NCBI RefSeq assembly: GCF_014773395.1
Contig: NZ_JACXAF010000003.1
Coordinates: 248,001 to 312,000, forward strand
Direction: 5' to 3'
Source of the DNA: Neiella litorisoli
GTDB taxonomy: Bacteria > Pseudomonadota > Gammaproteobacteria > Enterobacterales > Neiellaceae
Length of the DNA stretch: 64,000 nt
The notes under the pieces were generated by a model. That model did no database searches. It saw only the letters and a program-made list of their open reading frames with translations, and was not told the origin of the DNA. The position numbers were made by a program, and so were the translations under genes. Of the stretch, positions 16,833 through 26,261 are shown piece by piece (the stretch's first letter is position 1; each line of letters starts with the position of its first letter).

Positions 16833-17664
16833 TAGATTGTGGCGACGGCAGCTAGCGCTGCTTGTTTTTGGTTTTTCGGCATTCGTAACAGGGGCTCACA
16901 GTGTCGAAGTTGAGCTTCTTGCAGAGCCGGTGCAGGGATCGTTAGTCCGCGGCATCGCATCGCCCGGAGCCGTGGTGACTTTTCATGGTCAGACGTTGGA
17001 AGTTGGCCCCGCAGGAGAGTTTGTTTTCGGTATTGGCCGCGATGCGACCGGCAGCCGCGAGCTTATTGTTACCGATGCCAATGGTAAAGAAGCGCGCCGG
17101 ACGCTGGATATCGTTGAACGAGAGTTCAATATTCAGCGCATTGAGGGAATTGCCAAGCGCATCATGAACCCCAAGCCTGAAGATATCGAACGAGCGAAGA
17201 AAGACAACCGTATGGTCGCTGCTGCACGAGCGCCGGTGACTGAACGGTTGGACTTCATGCAACCGTTTATTTGGCCAGTTGAGGGGCCGATCTCCGGCGT
17301 CTATGGCAGTCAGCGCTTTTATAACGGAGAGCCTCGCAGACCGCATTTTGGCGTCGATATCGCAGTACCAACGGGCACTCAAGTTGTTGCACCTGCCGAT
17401 GGCGTGATCGTGCTCTGGGTGCCCGACATGTTTTATTCAGGTGGGACCATGATTATTGATCATGGTTTTGGTGTAAATTCGACCTTCTTACATTTGTCTG
17501 GCTCTTTGGTTAAAACCGGAGAGGAGGTTAAACAAGGCCAACCGGTGGCACTGGTTGGGGCGACGGGAAGGGTCACCGGAGCGCATCTTGATTGGCGAAT
17601 GAATTGGAAGTCAGCTCGCGTTGATCCTCAATTACTTGTGCCACCAATGCCGAAAGCAAACTGA
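16825..17664 (+). CDS. Secreted M23 (LytM-type) peptidase
   Basis: 279-residue exported protein with a LytM domain acting on peptidoglycan cross-links. ATG 16825 is chosen over an earlier in-frame ATG at 16774 because AAAGGAG precedes it and a signal peptide follows (RRQLALLVFGFSAFVTGAHS). A short beta domain, then the M23 domain from about residue 150: metal ligands in RRPHFGVDIA, then HLSGS and GAHLDWRMNW. The last motif is HxD where many LytM proteins have HxH; Asp can bind zinc, so activity is possible. Overlaps the pterin synthase-like gene by eight bases. Confidence 0.88.
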   Translation: MVNRLWRRQLALLVFGFSAFVTGAHSVEVELLAEPVQGSLVRGIASPGAVVTFHGQTLEVGPAGEFVFGIGRDATGSRELIVTDANGKEARRTLDIVEREFNIQRIEGIAKRIMNPKPEDIERAKKDNRMVAAARAPVTERLDFMQPFIWPVEGPISGVYGSQRFYNGEPRRPHFGVDIAVPTGTQVVAPADGVIVLWVPDMFYSGGTMIIDHGFGVNSTFLHLSGSLVKTGEEVKQGQPVALVGATGRVTGAHLDWRMNWKSARVDPQLLVPPMPKAN

Positions 17665-17690
17665 CTTGCCGAGCGGTAATCGTTTTAACT

Positions 17691-17713
17691 GGGCTGCCAT
17701 CGTTGCGCAGCCC
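17691..17713. other. Hairpin between convergent peptidase genes
   Basis: Seven-base stem GGGCTGC/GCAGCCC with a 9-base loop between the convergent M23 and M61 genes. No T-tract on either side, so a weak or Rho-assisted stop at best. Confidence 0.4.
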
Positions 17714-17732
17714 AAGCAACCCTAATAATCCT

Positions 17733-19535
17733 CTACACATTGAGCCAATTGTGTAACTTTGATTGATCGGCGATCGTCAACTCAACCAGTGACGGCTCTG
17801 CCGCTTCCACCGCTAACTCGGTACTAAACAGCTGATCGTGTCTGAACGCATGAACTTGGATCACCGCTCCTTGGGCGAATTCATTTAATACCTGCTGGCA
17901 ACTAGCGGCCGTCACTCGGGTGCCGCCGATGGCAATCAAGGTATCGCCAGCGGCCAGTCCGGCACGCTGGGCAGGCTCTCCTTCGAATACCACTGCCAGT
18001 TTGGCGCCGCCCTCGGCTTCGCTGAGCCGAGCGCCAAGGTGGTTACCGGGCTGCTTGCTCGGTGCTGGGCCGCCTTTATCGTTGGGGCCATAGCTGGGCC
18101 GCAACTGATACTCAACCCCAGCCCATTGCAATAGCTCTTGGGTTGGCAACGGATCAGTGCTGTCGACGGCGATGTGGAAGAACACTGCGAGCAGTGCTTG
18201 TGCTTCGGGACAATAAGGCAGTAACACTTCGATGGCGTATTGCTGGACTGTATTGTCGCTGGTTCCAACGCCGGCTTTACCGTGGCGTTGCCAAAGTAGC
18301 CGCATCACATCATCTAACGACACTTGGTGTTGCGAGTGCTTGCGAAGCATTAGATCAAGGCAAAGGGCAATCTCGGCGCCTTTGGTGTAGTAAGAAACAA
18401 TGCCGTTTGGCGCGTTCTCATCTTGTTTGTAGAACTTCGACCAAGCATTAAATGACGACTCAGCAACCGTTTGTTTCAGTCTGCCAACGCCTCGACTGAC
18501 CCGGCTTAGCGTCACCGACAGCATGTTGAGGTAATCTTGCTCACTGATCACGCCTGCTCGGCATAGCATTAATTCATCGTAGTAACTGGTGATCCCCTCG
18601 TATGCCCAAAGTTGCCGCGTGTATTGTTCCTGGCCGAGTTGGTAGGGAACAAACTCAGCTGGTTTAATCCGTTTGACGTTCCAGCTGTGGAAGTATTCGT
18701 GACTGCAAAGGCCTAAGAAGTCTCGGTAGTCATCGGTTTTCGGGCCATCATCAGAGCTAATGAGTGATTTTCTTGAGGTCATTAAAGCGGTTGAATTGCG
18801 ATGCTCTAGGCCGCCATAACCATTGCCAGTGACCATGGTCATGAATAAATACTGGTCAAAGGGGGCGTCATCCTGAAACAGCTCGATCTGCGCTTGGCAG
18901 ATTTTCTCCACGTCGTTGGCGATGCGTTGCAAGGCGCCTTGATGGGCGCCAGTGTAAATCATCCGGTGCGGAACGTTGCCGACGTTAAACGATGCTTCGC
19001 TAAAAGTGCCCATTTCCACTGGATGGTCGAGTAGGGCATCATAATTGTCAGCAACATAGCTGCCAAAGCCAGTTTCATCGACTTCAACCGAAGCCAGCCC
19101 TGTTGCTAATTTCCACTGATTGTTTTTGGCATGTTGGCTCGGCTGAATCGCGATGCTATGTGCTTGTTGCTCTAAACCGACCACCGCAAGGCACAAACTA
19201 CTGGGGTTAAAAAAGCCATGGTTCAAGTCGAGATGGGCGGCACGGACCGATAAATCCCAAGCATAGATTTGGCAGTGAATCGTGACTTGGCCGTCAACGG
19301 ATTCGGTTTGCCAGCTGTGCTTATCGAGCTGTTCAATCGTCAGTGGCATGTCGCCGCAACGCGCCGTCATTGAAACGATATTGCGAGCAAAATCGCGGAT
19401 CATATAAGAACCAGGCAACCAAGCAGGTAACGTCAGCGTGAGCGGACCTTGCGCTTCGGTTTGCAAATAAACATCGAAGTAATGACTACTGGCGCGTTCG
19501 AATTCAACTCGGTAATGCACTGCGGGTTTAGGCAT
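17733..19535 (-). CDS. M61 glycyl-aminopeptidase-type protease with PDZ domain
   Basis: 600-residue metallopeptidase of family M61. N-terminal beta domain (about 1-170) with LPAWLPGSYMIRDFARN, a thermolysin-like catalytic domain with HEYFHSWNVKRIKP (HEXXH at about 280-284) and GNGYGGLEHRNST just before it, and a PDZ domain at about 500-580 (LAAGDTLIAIGG). No signal peptide is visible, so a cytosolic peptidase is likely. Relatives prefer N-terminal Gly or Ala; the physiological substrate is unknown. Divergent from hinT with a 78-base gap. Confidence 0.9.
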   Translation of the reverse strand: MPKPAVHYRVEFERASSHYFDVYLQTEAQGPLTLTLPAWLPGSYMIRDFARNIVSMTARCGDMPLTIEQLDKHSWQTESVDGQVTIHCQIYAWDLSVRAAHLDLNHGFFNPSSLCLAVVGLEQQAHSIAIQPSQHAKNNQWKLATGLASVEVDETGFGSYVADNYDALLDHPVEMGTFSEASFNVGNVPHRMIYTGAHQGALQRIANDVEKICQAQIELFQDDAPFDQYLFMTMVTGNGYGGLEHRNSTALMTSRKSLISSDDGPKTDDYRDFLGLCSHEYFHSWNVKRIKPAEFVPYQLGQEQYTRQLWAYEGITSYYDELMLCRAGVISEQDYLNMLSVTLSRVSRGVGRLKQTVAESSFNAWSKFYKQDENAPNGIVSYYTKGAEIALCLDLMLRKHSQHQVSLDDVMRLLWQRHGKAGVGTSDNTVQQYAIEVLLPYCPEAQALLAVFFHIAVDSTDPLPTQELLQWAGVEYQLRPSYGPNDKGGPAPSKQPGNHLGARLSEAEGGAKLAVVFEGEPAQRAGLAAGDTLIAIGGTRVTAASCQQVLNEFAQGAVIQVHAFRHDQLFSTELAVEAAEPSLVELTIADQSKLHNWLNV

Positions 19536-19613
19536 GAAAACAGCTCTCTGGTGGAATCATAGGGTTAGCTCGCTTATGCTAATCGAAACTTTATTCAGCG
19601 AGAAGGTAAGGAT

Positions 19614-19964
19614 ATGGCTGAACCAACAATTTTCTCCAAAATCATTAGCAAAGAAATCCCCGCCGAAATTTTATATCAAGATGAATTAGTGACGGCATTT
19701 CCCGATATTTCGCCGCGTGCGCCGACTCATGTTTTGATTGTGCCCAATCATCAAATTGCCACCACCAATGATGTCACCGCTAGCGATGAGGCAGCCCTTG
19801 GTCGCATGTTTACCGTCGCGGCGAAACTCGCCAAGCAATTTGGTATTGACGAAAACGGTTATCGATTGATCGTTAACTGTAACAAGCATGGTGGCCAAGA
19901 GGTTTACCACATTCATATGCATTTGGTTGGTGGCGCGCCATTAGGGCCAATGCTGTCGCGTTAA
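19614..19964 (+). CDS. hinT: HIT-family purine phosphoramidase HinT
   Basis: 116-residue histidine-triad hydrolase that cleaves AMP-lysine and other nucleoside phosphoramidates. Start [20 protein letters not shown] and catalytic triad [11 protein letters not shown] (HxHxH) are diagnostic. GAGAAGGTAAGGAT precedes the ATG. In E. coli hinT lies between ptsG/fhuE and nagZ; here it has moved out of that group and stands alone. Confidence 0.96.
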   Translation: MAEPTIFSKIISKEIPAEILYQDELVTAFPDISPRAPTHVLIVPNHQIATTNDVTASDEAALGRMFTVAAKLAKQFGIDENGYRLIVNCNKHGGQEVYHIHMHLVGGAPLGPMLSR

Positions 19965-20127
19965 GCATGGATTAATGCTACTGCGCTTAAACGGCTGTTT
20001 GAAAAACTGTGCGGTGGCTGGCATCTTCAGCGACTGCCGCTACTTTTCCCGCCACTGAAACGCTAATCTCATTGCTGCCTACAAATAACATTTATTCTCA
20101 TTAGTGGTGCAGCAAGGGGAGCGATCG

Positions 20128-20589
20128 ATGGCAACATTACAACTACAACAATTGCTCGATGAATATGGTGACAGTCACCAAAACGCCACCAATAAATTGA
20201 TTCATTGGCTGTGCGTTCCGGTGATTTTCTTTACCGTGGTTGCTCTAGTTTGGAGTCTGCCATTTCCTCTGAAAGTCCATCCATGGCTCAATTGGGCGAC
20301 CGTTATTCTTGTTCCGGTGTTGATTTATTATTGGCGACTGTCGCCCATGTTAATGCTAGGGATGTTGCTCTTTAGCGGTTTATGCTGCGCCATTTGCGCA
20401 CTTTGGTCGGCGACATGGCCGCTATGGCAGTTCGCCATTGCTGTGTTTGTGTTGGCCTGGATCGGCCAGTTTATCGGCCACAAAATTGAAGGCAAAAAGC
20501 CATCTTTTTTCACCGACGTCTTTTTCTTGTTGATCGGACCTGCTTGGCTGATGCACTTCCTTTTTAGAAAGTTCGGTATTCGCTACTGA
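20128..20589 (+). CDS. DUF962 / Mpo1-like membrane protein
   Basis: 153-residue protein of the DUF962 family, which includes yeast Mpo1, an iron-dependent 2-hydroxy fatty acid dioxygenase. Conserved polar motif DEYGDSHQNATNKLIHWLCVP near the N-terminus and a later QFIGHKIEGKKPSFF carry the metal-binding His residues; four hydrophobic segments lie between and after. ATG 20128 follows AAGGGGAGCG; the upstream GTG at 20104 lacks a ribosome site. Activity in bacteria has not been generally shown. Confidence 0.85.
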   Translation: MATLQLQQLLDEYGDSHQNATNKLIHWLCVPVIFFTVVALVWSLPFPLKVHPWLNWATVILVPVLIYYWRLSPMLMLGMLLFSGLCCAICALWSATWPLWQFAIAVFVLAWIGQFIGHKIEGKKPSFFTDVFFLLIGPAWLMHFLFRKFGIRY

Positions 20590-20613
20590 TACCAATCCAT
20601 ACGGATTGGTATC
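20588..20613. repeat. Perfect 11-base hairpin between convergent genes
   Basis: GATACCAATCC-ATAC-GGATTGGTATC, a perfect palindrome that starts within the stop codon of the DUF962 gene and ends 9 bases before the maf stop. No T-tract. It looks like a REP-type palindrome or a Rho-independent-like boundary shared by both genes. Confidence 0.6.
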
Positions 20614-20622
20614 ACCTAACGC

Positions 20623-21234
20623 TTAGCGATTGCCGTTGTGCTCATTCGCCAGCGCAAGCACATCAACGCCTTGATTTCTCAGCAGCTCAATTAATCGAAT
20701 TAAGGGCATTCCCATCAAGGTGTTTGGATCATCGCCGACTAATTTTTTAAAGAGGCTGATGCCAGCAGCTTCGCTTTTGAAACTGCCAGCACACTTGTAC
20801 GGCGTTTCGAGCTTTAGGTAATGCTCAATTTCGGCGTCAGTCAGCGTTCTGAAATGCACCTCGAATGGCTCAACTAACGATTGATAGGCGCCACTTTCAA
20901 CGTCGAGCAAGCATAACCCCGTGTAAAAGGTCACCACCTTACCACTGGAGTTTTTAAGCTGGGTGACTGCCTTTTCGTGGCTGTGAGGCTTACCAAGAAC
21001 CATACCGTCGACCACGGCCAACTGGTCCGAGCCGATCACCAAACCGTGCTGGTAGTTTTTCGCCACCGCTTGAGCTTTTTCGATGGCTAATCGCTCGACC
21101 AAATCCTTCGGTTGCTCGTTGTTGCGGGCTGATTCGTCAACGTCTGGCGCACAGCAAACAAACGGAATGGCAAGTTTTTCAAGTATGGCCTTACGAAATG
21201 GTGAAGTGCTGCCTAAAATAATGGGGCGGGTCAT
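20623..21234 (-). CDS. Maf-family nucleotide pyrophosphatase (YceF type)
   Basis: 203-residue Maf protein, which hydrolyses non-canonical nucleoside triphosphates; the YceF subgroup acts on 7-methyl-GTP. Start IILGSTSPFRKAILEKL (the SxSPxR motif), then VIGSDQLAVVDG with catalytic Asp and KPHSHEKAVTQL. Subgroup assigned by position next to yceD-rpmF. ATG 21234 chosen; an in-frame TTG at 21249 would add five residues. It is divergent from yceD, unlike E. coli where the two also point away from each other. Confidence 0.88.
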   Translation of the reverse strand: MTRPIILGSTSPFRKAILEKLAIPFVCCAPDVDESARNNEQPKDLVERLAIEKAQAVAKNYQHGLVIGSDQLAVVDGMVLGKPHSHEKAVTQLKNSSGKVVTFYTGLCLLDVESGAYQSLVEPFEVHFRTLTDAEIEHYLKLETPYKCAGSFKSEAAGISLFKKLVGDDPNTLMGMPLIRLIELLRNQGVDVLALANEHNGNR

Positions 21235-21374
21235 GACATGCTCGTTCAATGGACTGATTTTTACAGTTTACGAATTGAAGCATGGCTTGTCAGGCTAGTG
21301 AACACTGATTTTTCTTGTCAAAACCATGAATTTCCTTTGACTCAGAGGGATTCGATCATTATTATTCGCGCCCT

Positions 21375-21899
21375 ATGCAAAAAGTGAACATTCCCGTGAG
21401 TCTTGATCCGGTGCGCTCCGCTCAGAAGCAGCAAAGCTTTGATGGCGTGATTCCGCACTCAGCGTTATCTCGTTTAGCTGAGATGGCGTTACCCGAAGGC
21501 CGTGTGGAAGTAACCCTTGCATGTGACCGAGACGAGCAGAACTTAGCTGTGTTACGGGCCCAAATCCGAACGCAGTTACAGTTAGAGTGCCAACGGTGCA
21601 ATCATCCTTTTATCGAGGATATTGAACTTGATGTCACCTTCAGTCCGGTCAGAGATGATGAAGCAGCAGAGCAGCTTCCCGCAGGCTACGAGCCGGTGAT
21701 GCTATCTGATGCTGACGATGTAAATATACATCAGCTTATCGAAGACGAGGTTTTGCTGGCGGTGCCATTCGCACCCATGCATGATGAAGCATCATGCGAG
21801 CAGTCGAGTCACATGAGCTGGGGTGAAATAGACGAAGCTGCAGAGGAAAAGCCCAATCCCTTTGCAGTATTGAGCAAATTGAAAAACAGTGAGGAGTAA
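21375..21899 (+). CDS. yceD: 23S rRNA accumulation protein YceD (DUF177)
   Basis: 174-residue DUF177 protein, needed for normal 23S rRNA levels in E. coli and plants. Hallmarks: CQRCNHPF Cys pair near residue 74, and the C-terminal [14 protein letters not shown]. Immediately precedes rpmF (5-base gap), the conserved pair across bacteria, and probably forms one transcript with it and the fatty-acid genes. Confidence 0.93.
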   Translation: MQKVNIPVSLDPVRSAQKQQSFDGVIPHSALSRLAEMALPEGRVEVTLACDRDEQNLAVLRAQIRTQLQLECQRCNHPFIEDIELDVTFSPVRDDEAAEQLPAGYEPVMLSDADDVNIHQLIEDEVLLAVPFAPMHDEASCEQSSHMSWGEIDEAAEEKPNPFAVLSKLKNSEE

Positions 21900-21904
21900 G
21901 GCTC

Positions 21905-22069
21905 ATGGCTGTTCAACAGAATAAAGTTACCCGTTCACGTCGCGGTATGCGTCGTTCACACGATTCATTGAGTGGTCCAACGCTGTCTGTGGATGCGACT
22001 TCAGGTGAAACTCACCGTCGTCACCACGTGACTGCTGACGGCTACTACAAAGGTCGTAAAGTTAAGTAA
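21905..22069 (+). CDS. rpmF: 50S ribosomal protein L32
   Basis: 54-residue basic ribosomal protein: [18 protein letters not shown], then a middle LSGPTLSVD and end GYYKGRKVK, matching gammaproteobacterial L32. GAGGAG in the end of yceD provides the ribosome site. Too short to stand out by length alone but unmistakable by sequence and position between yceD and plsX. Confidence 0.97.
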   Translation: MAVQQNKVTRSRRGMRRSHDSLSGPTLSVDATSGETHRRHHVTADGYYKGRKVK

Positions 22070-22082
22070 GGTCTTACTTAAT

Positions 22083-23105
22083 TTGAATACTCTAACCATC
22101 GCGTTAGATGTAATGGGGGGCGATTTTGGCCCCTCCGTTACTTTATCCTCTGCCTCATTGGCTCTTTCTGAGCACCCTAACTTAAACCTCCTTCTTGTCG
22201 GTCAACAGACTGTTATCGAGCCTTGGTTGCGTCAGCAGTCGGCCAATCATCAACAACGCTGTCAAATCCTTCATGCCGAACAAGTGGTCGAGATGGACGA
22301 GCGTCCGGTTAGTGCCTTGCGCTCTAAACGCCAATCGTCGATGCGCAAAGCGCTGGATGCTGTTGCTGCTGGTGATGCCGCTGCTTGTGTTAGTGCTGGC
22401 AATACTGGCGCGCTGATGGCGATGTCAAAGCTGGTGCTAAAAACACTTCCCGGCATCGAGCGACCGGCATTGATCACGGCTCTTCCGACAATGGATGGCG
22501 GTCGTCTGCATATGTTGGATCTGGGCGCTAATGTCGATTGCGATTCCGAAACTTTGTTCCAATTTGCCCTGATGGGCTCGGCGATGACCCAAGTGGTTGA
22601 GAATATCCCGGCGCCTCGCGTTGCACTGCTTAACATCGGCGAAGAAGAGATCAAAGGTAACGATCAGATCAAACAAACGGCGCAGCTGCTGCAGCAATGT
22701 GAAGAGATCAACTATAGTGGCTACATTGAGGGAAATGCGATTTTCGCGGGCCAAGCAGACGTCGTTGTTTGTGATGGTTTTGTCGGCAACATTTGCCTGA
22801 AAACCTGCGAAGGACTGACTAGTTTGATGCTGGCCAAGATGTTTCCTGGGGGGCAATTGCCGCGTTGGAAGAAGTGGTTGATTGGTTTGATATTCCCCGG
22901 TGTGGTGACGCTGAAAAAAGCGATGAACCCCGACCAGTACAATGGTGCAAGTTTGTTAGGATTGCGCGGCATTGTGGTCAAGAGTCATGGTAACGCTGAT
23001 GTCAGCGCAATGGCTTCCGCCATTAGTGAGGCCGTCCTCGAAGTCGAACGTCAGGTTCCTGACCGTATCGCTGACATGCTGCAATCAGCATTATTAGGCA
23101 ATTAA
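22083..23105 (+). CDS. plsX: Phosphate acyltransferase PlsX
   Basis: 340-residue enzyme converting acyl-ACP to acyl-phosphate for phospholipid synthesis. [11 protein letters not shown] at the start and [16 protein letters not shown] are diagnostic. The start is TTG at 22083, giving [13 protein letters not shown]; no ATG or GTG lies close, so a rare start is supported by homology, possibly limiting translation relative to rpmF. fabH follows 10 bases later. Confidence 0.95.
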   Translation: MNTLTIALDVMGGDFGPSVTLSSASLALSEHPNLNLLLVGQQTVIEPWLRQQSANHQQRCQILHAEQVVEMDERPVSALRSKRQSSMRKALDAVAAGDAAACVSAGNTGALMAMSKLVLKTLPGIERPALITALPTMDGGRLHMLDLGANVDCDSETLFQFALMGSAMTQVVENIPAPRVALLNIGEEEIKGNDQIKQTAQLLQQCEEINYSGYIEGNAIFAGQADVVVCDGFVGNICLKTCEGLTSLMLAKMFPGGQLPRWKKWLIGLIFPGVVTLKKAMNPDQYNGASLLGLRGIVVKSHGNADVSAMASAISEAVLEVERQVPDRIADMLQSALLGN

Positions 23106-23115
23106 CTGGATTTTC

Positions 23116-24072
23116 ATGCACTCAAAAATTATAGGTACCGGTAGCTATGCACCGAAACAGGTTCGTACCAATGCGGATCTGGAAAAAATGGTTGAGACCA
23201 GCGATCAGTGGATTTTGGAACGTACCGGAATTGCTGAACGTCGAATCATTGGTGATGATGAAACCATTACTGATCTGGCTCGAAACGCGTCACTAAACGC
23301 GATTGAGGCTGCAAACATTGACGCCTCAGATATCGACATGATTATTGTCGCCACTGCCAGTAACACCATGGCATTCCCAAGCTTAGCCTGCCAATTGCAA
23401 GCGGAATTGGGTATTCCTGCCGTCCCAGCATTTGATGTTTCTGCCGCTTGTTCGGGTTTTACATATGCCTTGAGTGTTGCCGATCAATACATCCGCACCA
23501 CCTTTGCTCACCGCATTTTGGTGGTCGGTGCCGACACCCTCAGTCGGATGTGTGCCCCTGACGACCGCTCGACAATTATTTTGTTCGGTGACGCCGCTGC
23601 GGCGGTGATCCTCGAATCAACCCTTGAGCCGGGCATTCTGTCGACGCACATGCACGCCGATGGCCGCTACACTGAACTGCTAAAAGCAGCGGTGCCAGCC
23701 CATGGTCAACCACCTTCGGCAGACGATTATTTGTTCATGAAGGGCAATGAAGTATTTAAAGTCGCAGTGACCAAGCTTAGCGAGATTGTTACTGAGACTT
23801 TGGCATACAACCAAATCGATAAACACGAGATTGATTGGTTGGTGCCGCACCAAGCTAATTTGCGCATTATTGCCGCAACCGCCCGCAAGTTGGATATGAG
23901 TATGGATAAGGTAGTCGTTAACCTCGAGCGTTACGGCAATACCTCCGCTGCATCTGTACCGTTAGCGTTGGACGAGGCTATTCGCGACGGTCGAATTCAA
24001 CGTGGCCAAACCTTATTGCTTGAAGCATTTGGTAGTGGCTTCACTTGGGGCTCCGCGCTCATTCAATATTAA
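23116..24072 (+). CDS. fabH: 3-oxoacyl-ACP synthase III
   Basis: 318-residue KAS III that starts fatty-acid synthesis by condensing acetyl-CoA with malonyl-ACP. Active-site Cys in [13 protein letters not shown] (about residue 113), His in VPHQANLRI and Asn in RYGNTSAAS are present. Length matches E. coli (317). Part of the plsX-fabHDG run with short gaps. Confidence 0.97.
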   Translation: MHSKIIGTGSYAPKQVRTNADLEKMVETSDQWILERTGIAERRIIGDDETITDLARNASLNAIEAANIDASDIDMIIVATASNTMAFPSLACQLQAELGIPAVPAFDVSAACSGFTYALSVADQYIRTTFAHRILVVGADTLSRMCAPDDRSTIILFGDAAAAVILESTLEPGILSTHMHADGRYTELLKAAVPAHGQPPSADDYLFMKGNEVFKVAVTKLSEIVTETLAYNQIDKHEIDWLVPHQANLRIIAATARKLDMSMDKVVVNLERYGNTSAASVPLALDEAIRDGRIQRGQTLLLEAFGSGFTWGSALIQY

Positions 24073-24090
24073 TTAACAGGTAGATTTGTT

Positions 24091-25020
24091 ATGGCGTCTA
24101 AACGCGTTTTCCTGTTCCCTGGTCAGGGATCTCAAGCTGTTGGTATGCTCGGTGGTTGGGTCGAGCATCCCGTTGCTAAGCAAACATTTGCCGAAGCCTC
24201 TGAAGCACTCGGTTACGACTTGGCTGAATTGATTCAGAACGGTCCAGCCGAGGAGTTAAACAAAACATTTGTCGCTCAGCCTGCGCTGCTCGCGACCAGT
24301 GTCGCCTTGTATCGGATTTACCTTGCTGCTGGCGGCGTTAAGCCTGACTTTATGGCGGGCCATAGTTTGGGTGAGTATTCAGCACTAGTGTGTGCTGGTG
24401 CGATTGATTTTGCCGATGGCGTTAAGCTAGTTGAGCAGCGCGGCCGCTTCATGCAAGACGCCGTGCCCGCTGGCACCGGTGGTATGGCTGCAATTATTGG
24501 CCTGACAGCCGACCAAGTGGTTTCATGCTGCGAACAAGCCGCCAATGGTGAGGTGGTCTCAGCAGTTAACTTCAACTCGCCAATTCAAACCGTGATTGCC
24601 GGCCAAGCCGAGGCCGTTACTCGTGCCGGTGAAGCCTGTAAAGAAGCTGGCGCTAAGCGAGTTGTGCCACTGCCAGTCAGCGTGCCATCTCACTGTGCAT
24701 TAATGCAGCCTGCCGCAGATAAACTTGGCGAAACGTTAAAACAAGTGAACGTTAGTGCACCTGATGTTGTCGTAGTCAACAATGTCGATGTGGCCACTGA
24801 ATCTGAGGCCGAAGCCATTCAGTCGGCTTTGGTTCGTCAGTTGTTCAGCCCGGTACGTTGGACTGAGACCGTCACTTGGTTAGCCGATCAAGGCGTCACA
24901 GAAGCATTTGAAGTAGGTCCAGGCGCAGTATTGACTGGACTGATTAAACGCGCGGAAAAGCGCATGACCATTAAAGCTGTGAATACAGCTGAAGGTTCAG
25001 AATCGATCGCTGCTGAGTAA
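24091..25020 (+). CDS. fabD: Malonyl-CoA:ACP transacylase
   Basis: 309-residue transacylase loading malonyl onto ACP. FPGQGSQAVGML at the start, nucleophile Ser in AGHSLGEYSAL (about residue 92) and His in VPSHCALM are present. Same length as E. coli FabD. Follows fabH by 18 bases with a ribosome site AACAGG. Confidence 0.97.
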   Translation: MASKRVFLFPGQGSQAVGMLGGWVEHPVAKQTFAEASEALGYDLAELIQNGPAEELNKTFVAQPALLATSVALYRIYLAAGGVKPDFMAGHSLGEYSALVCAGAIDFADGVKLVEQRGRFMQDAVPAGTGGMAAIIGLTADQVVSCCEQAANGEVVSAVNFNSPIQTVIAGQAEAVTRAGEACKEAGAKRVVPLPVSVPSHCALMQPAADKLGETLKQVNVSAPDVVVVNNVDVATESEAEAIQSALVRQLFSPVRWTETVTWLADQGVTEAFEVGPGAVLTGLIKRAEKRMTIKAVNTAEGSESIAAE

Positions 25021-25050
25021 TTCAGCGCGACAATAGAAAAGGATAGAAAC

Positions 25051-25788
25051 ATGTTAGATCTGACAGGACAGGTCGTACTGGTAACAGGCGCAAGCCGTGG
25101 TATTGGCCGCGCAATTGCAGAGCAAATGGTGGCCTTGGGTGCTTATGTGTTTGGTACTGCCACCAGTGATAAAGGCGCGGCGGCGATCAGTGAGTATTTA
25201 GGCGACGCCGGCCAAGGTTTAGCATTGAATGTTACCGACGCTGAATCCATTGATGCGGTATTCGCGGCGATTAAAGAAGCCAAGGGCGATATTGATATTC
25301 TGGTTAATAATGCCGGCATCACTCGCGATAACATCTTTATGCGAATGAAAGATGACGAGTGGCAAGATGTCATTGATACTAACCTGACTTCATTGTTCAA
25401 ACTTTCTAAAGCTGTGATCCGTGGCATGATGAAAAAACGTGCGGGTCGTATTATTAACATCGGTTCGGTCGTCGGCACTATGGGCAACGCAGGTCAAGCC
25501 AACTATGCTGCGGCAAAAGCCGGCTTGTTAGGTTTTACTAAAGCCTTGGCTCGTGAAGTTGCGTCTCGCGGTATTACCGTCAACGCAGTGGCACCAGGCT
25601 TTATTGAAACAGACATGACCCATGCGCTGGACGATGGCCAAAAACAAGCCATTATGAGCCAGGTACCATTGAACCGTTTGGGTTCACCAAAAGAGATTGC
25701 TGCCACGGTTGCATTTTTAGCATCACCAGTGGCAGGTTATATCAGCGGTGAAACAATTCATGTCAATGGCGGCATGTACATGATTTAA
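25051..25788 (+). CDS. fabG: 3-oxoacyl-ACP reductase
   Basis: 245-residue short-chain dehydrogenase for the NADPH-dependent first reduction in fatty-acid elongation. TGASRGIGRAIA nucleotide motif, NNAGITRDN, catalytic Ser in NIGSVVG and YAAAKAG, ending in HVNGGMYMI as in E. coli. AAAAGGATAG precedes the ATG. acpP follows after 162 bases, enough for its own promoter. Confidence 0.97.
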   Translation: MLDLTGQVVLVTGASRGIGRAIAEQMVALGAYVFGTATSDKGAAAISEYLGDAGQGLALNVTDAESIDAVFAAIKEAKGDIDILVNNAGITRDNIFMRMKDDEWQDVIDTNLTSLFKLSKAVIRGMMKKRAGRIINIGSVVGTMGNAGQANYAAAKAGLLGFTKALAREVASRGITVNAVAPGFIETDMTHALDDGQKQAIMSQVPLNRLGSPKEIAATVAFLASPVAGYISGETIHVNGGMYMI

Positions 25789-25950
25789 AAAGTGCGACTG
25801 GGTCAATGAAATCTCAAAAAACATCTATTATTTATGTGTTTTGTGGTTTGACCAGCGTATGAGTCCATTTCGGATCTTGATTCTTGGACTCGATTGAATA
25901 AACTACTCGCAAATTTGCGCAATGCGCTACTAGAAAGGAAATGACCTATC

Positions 25951-26187
25951 ATGAGTACGATTGAAGAACGCGTTAAGAAGATCATCGTTGAACAACTGGG
26001 CGTAAAAGAAGAAGAAGTGAAATCTGAATCTTCTTTCGTTGATGACCTCGGCGCTGATTCCCTGGACACTGTTGAGCTAGTGATGGCTCTGGAAGAAGAG
26101 TTCGATACTGAGATTCCAGACGAAGAAGCAGAAAAAATCACTACTGTTCAGGCTGCTGTTGACTACGTTGTAGCGCACCAAGACTAA
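25951..26187 (+). CDS. acpP: Acyl carrier protein
   Basis: 78-residue acidic ACP carrying growing acyl chains on phosphopantetheine at Ser in [17 protein letters not shown] (about residue 37). Near-identical to E. coli AcpP. AGAAAGGAAATG precedes the start. A TTGATT...TAAACT pair (16-base spacer) about 60-75 bases upstream may be its own promoter. A strong hairpin with a short T-run lies between it and fabF, so most transcripts probably end here, giving the usual ACP excess. Confidence 0.98.
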   Translation: MSTIEERVKKIIVEQLGVKEEEVKSESSFVDDLGADSLDTVELVMALEEEFDTEIPDEEAEKITTVQAAVDYVVAHQD

Positions 26188-26209
26188 TTGCAGCAGAACT
26201 TTTTGATTA

Positions 26210-26238
26210 TTAAGGCGGCTTTTAGCCGCCTTAATTTT
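26210..26238 (+). terminator. Terminator between acpP and fabF
   Basis: Perfect 10-base stem TTAAGGCGGC/GCCGCCTTAA with TTTTA loop followed by TTTT. It likely acts as a partial terminator, since fabF has no obvious promoter in the remaining 24 bases. Confidence 0.85.
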
Positions 26239-26261
26239 ACGTGTACAGTCAGGAGGAAAAT

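Noticed and set aside
17691-17713. True intrinsic terminator between M23 and M61 genes
   Set aside because: Stem present but no T-tract on either strand, so only listed as a hairpin.
22437-22856. 139-codon minus-strand ORF inside plsX
   Set aside because: Shadow of plsX, no ribosome site or domain.
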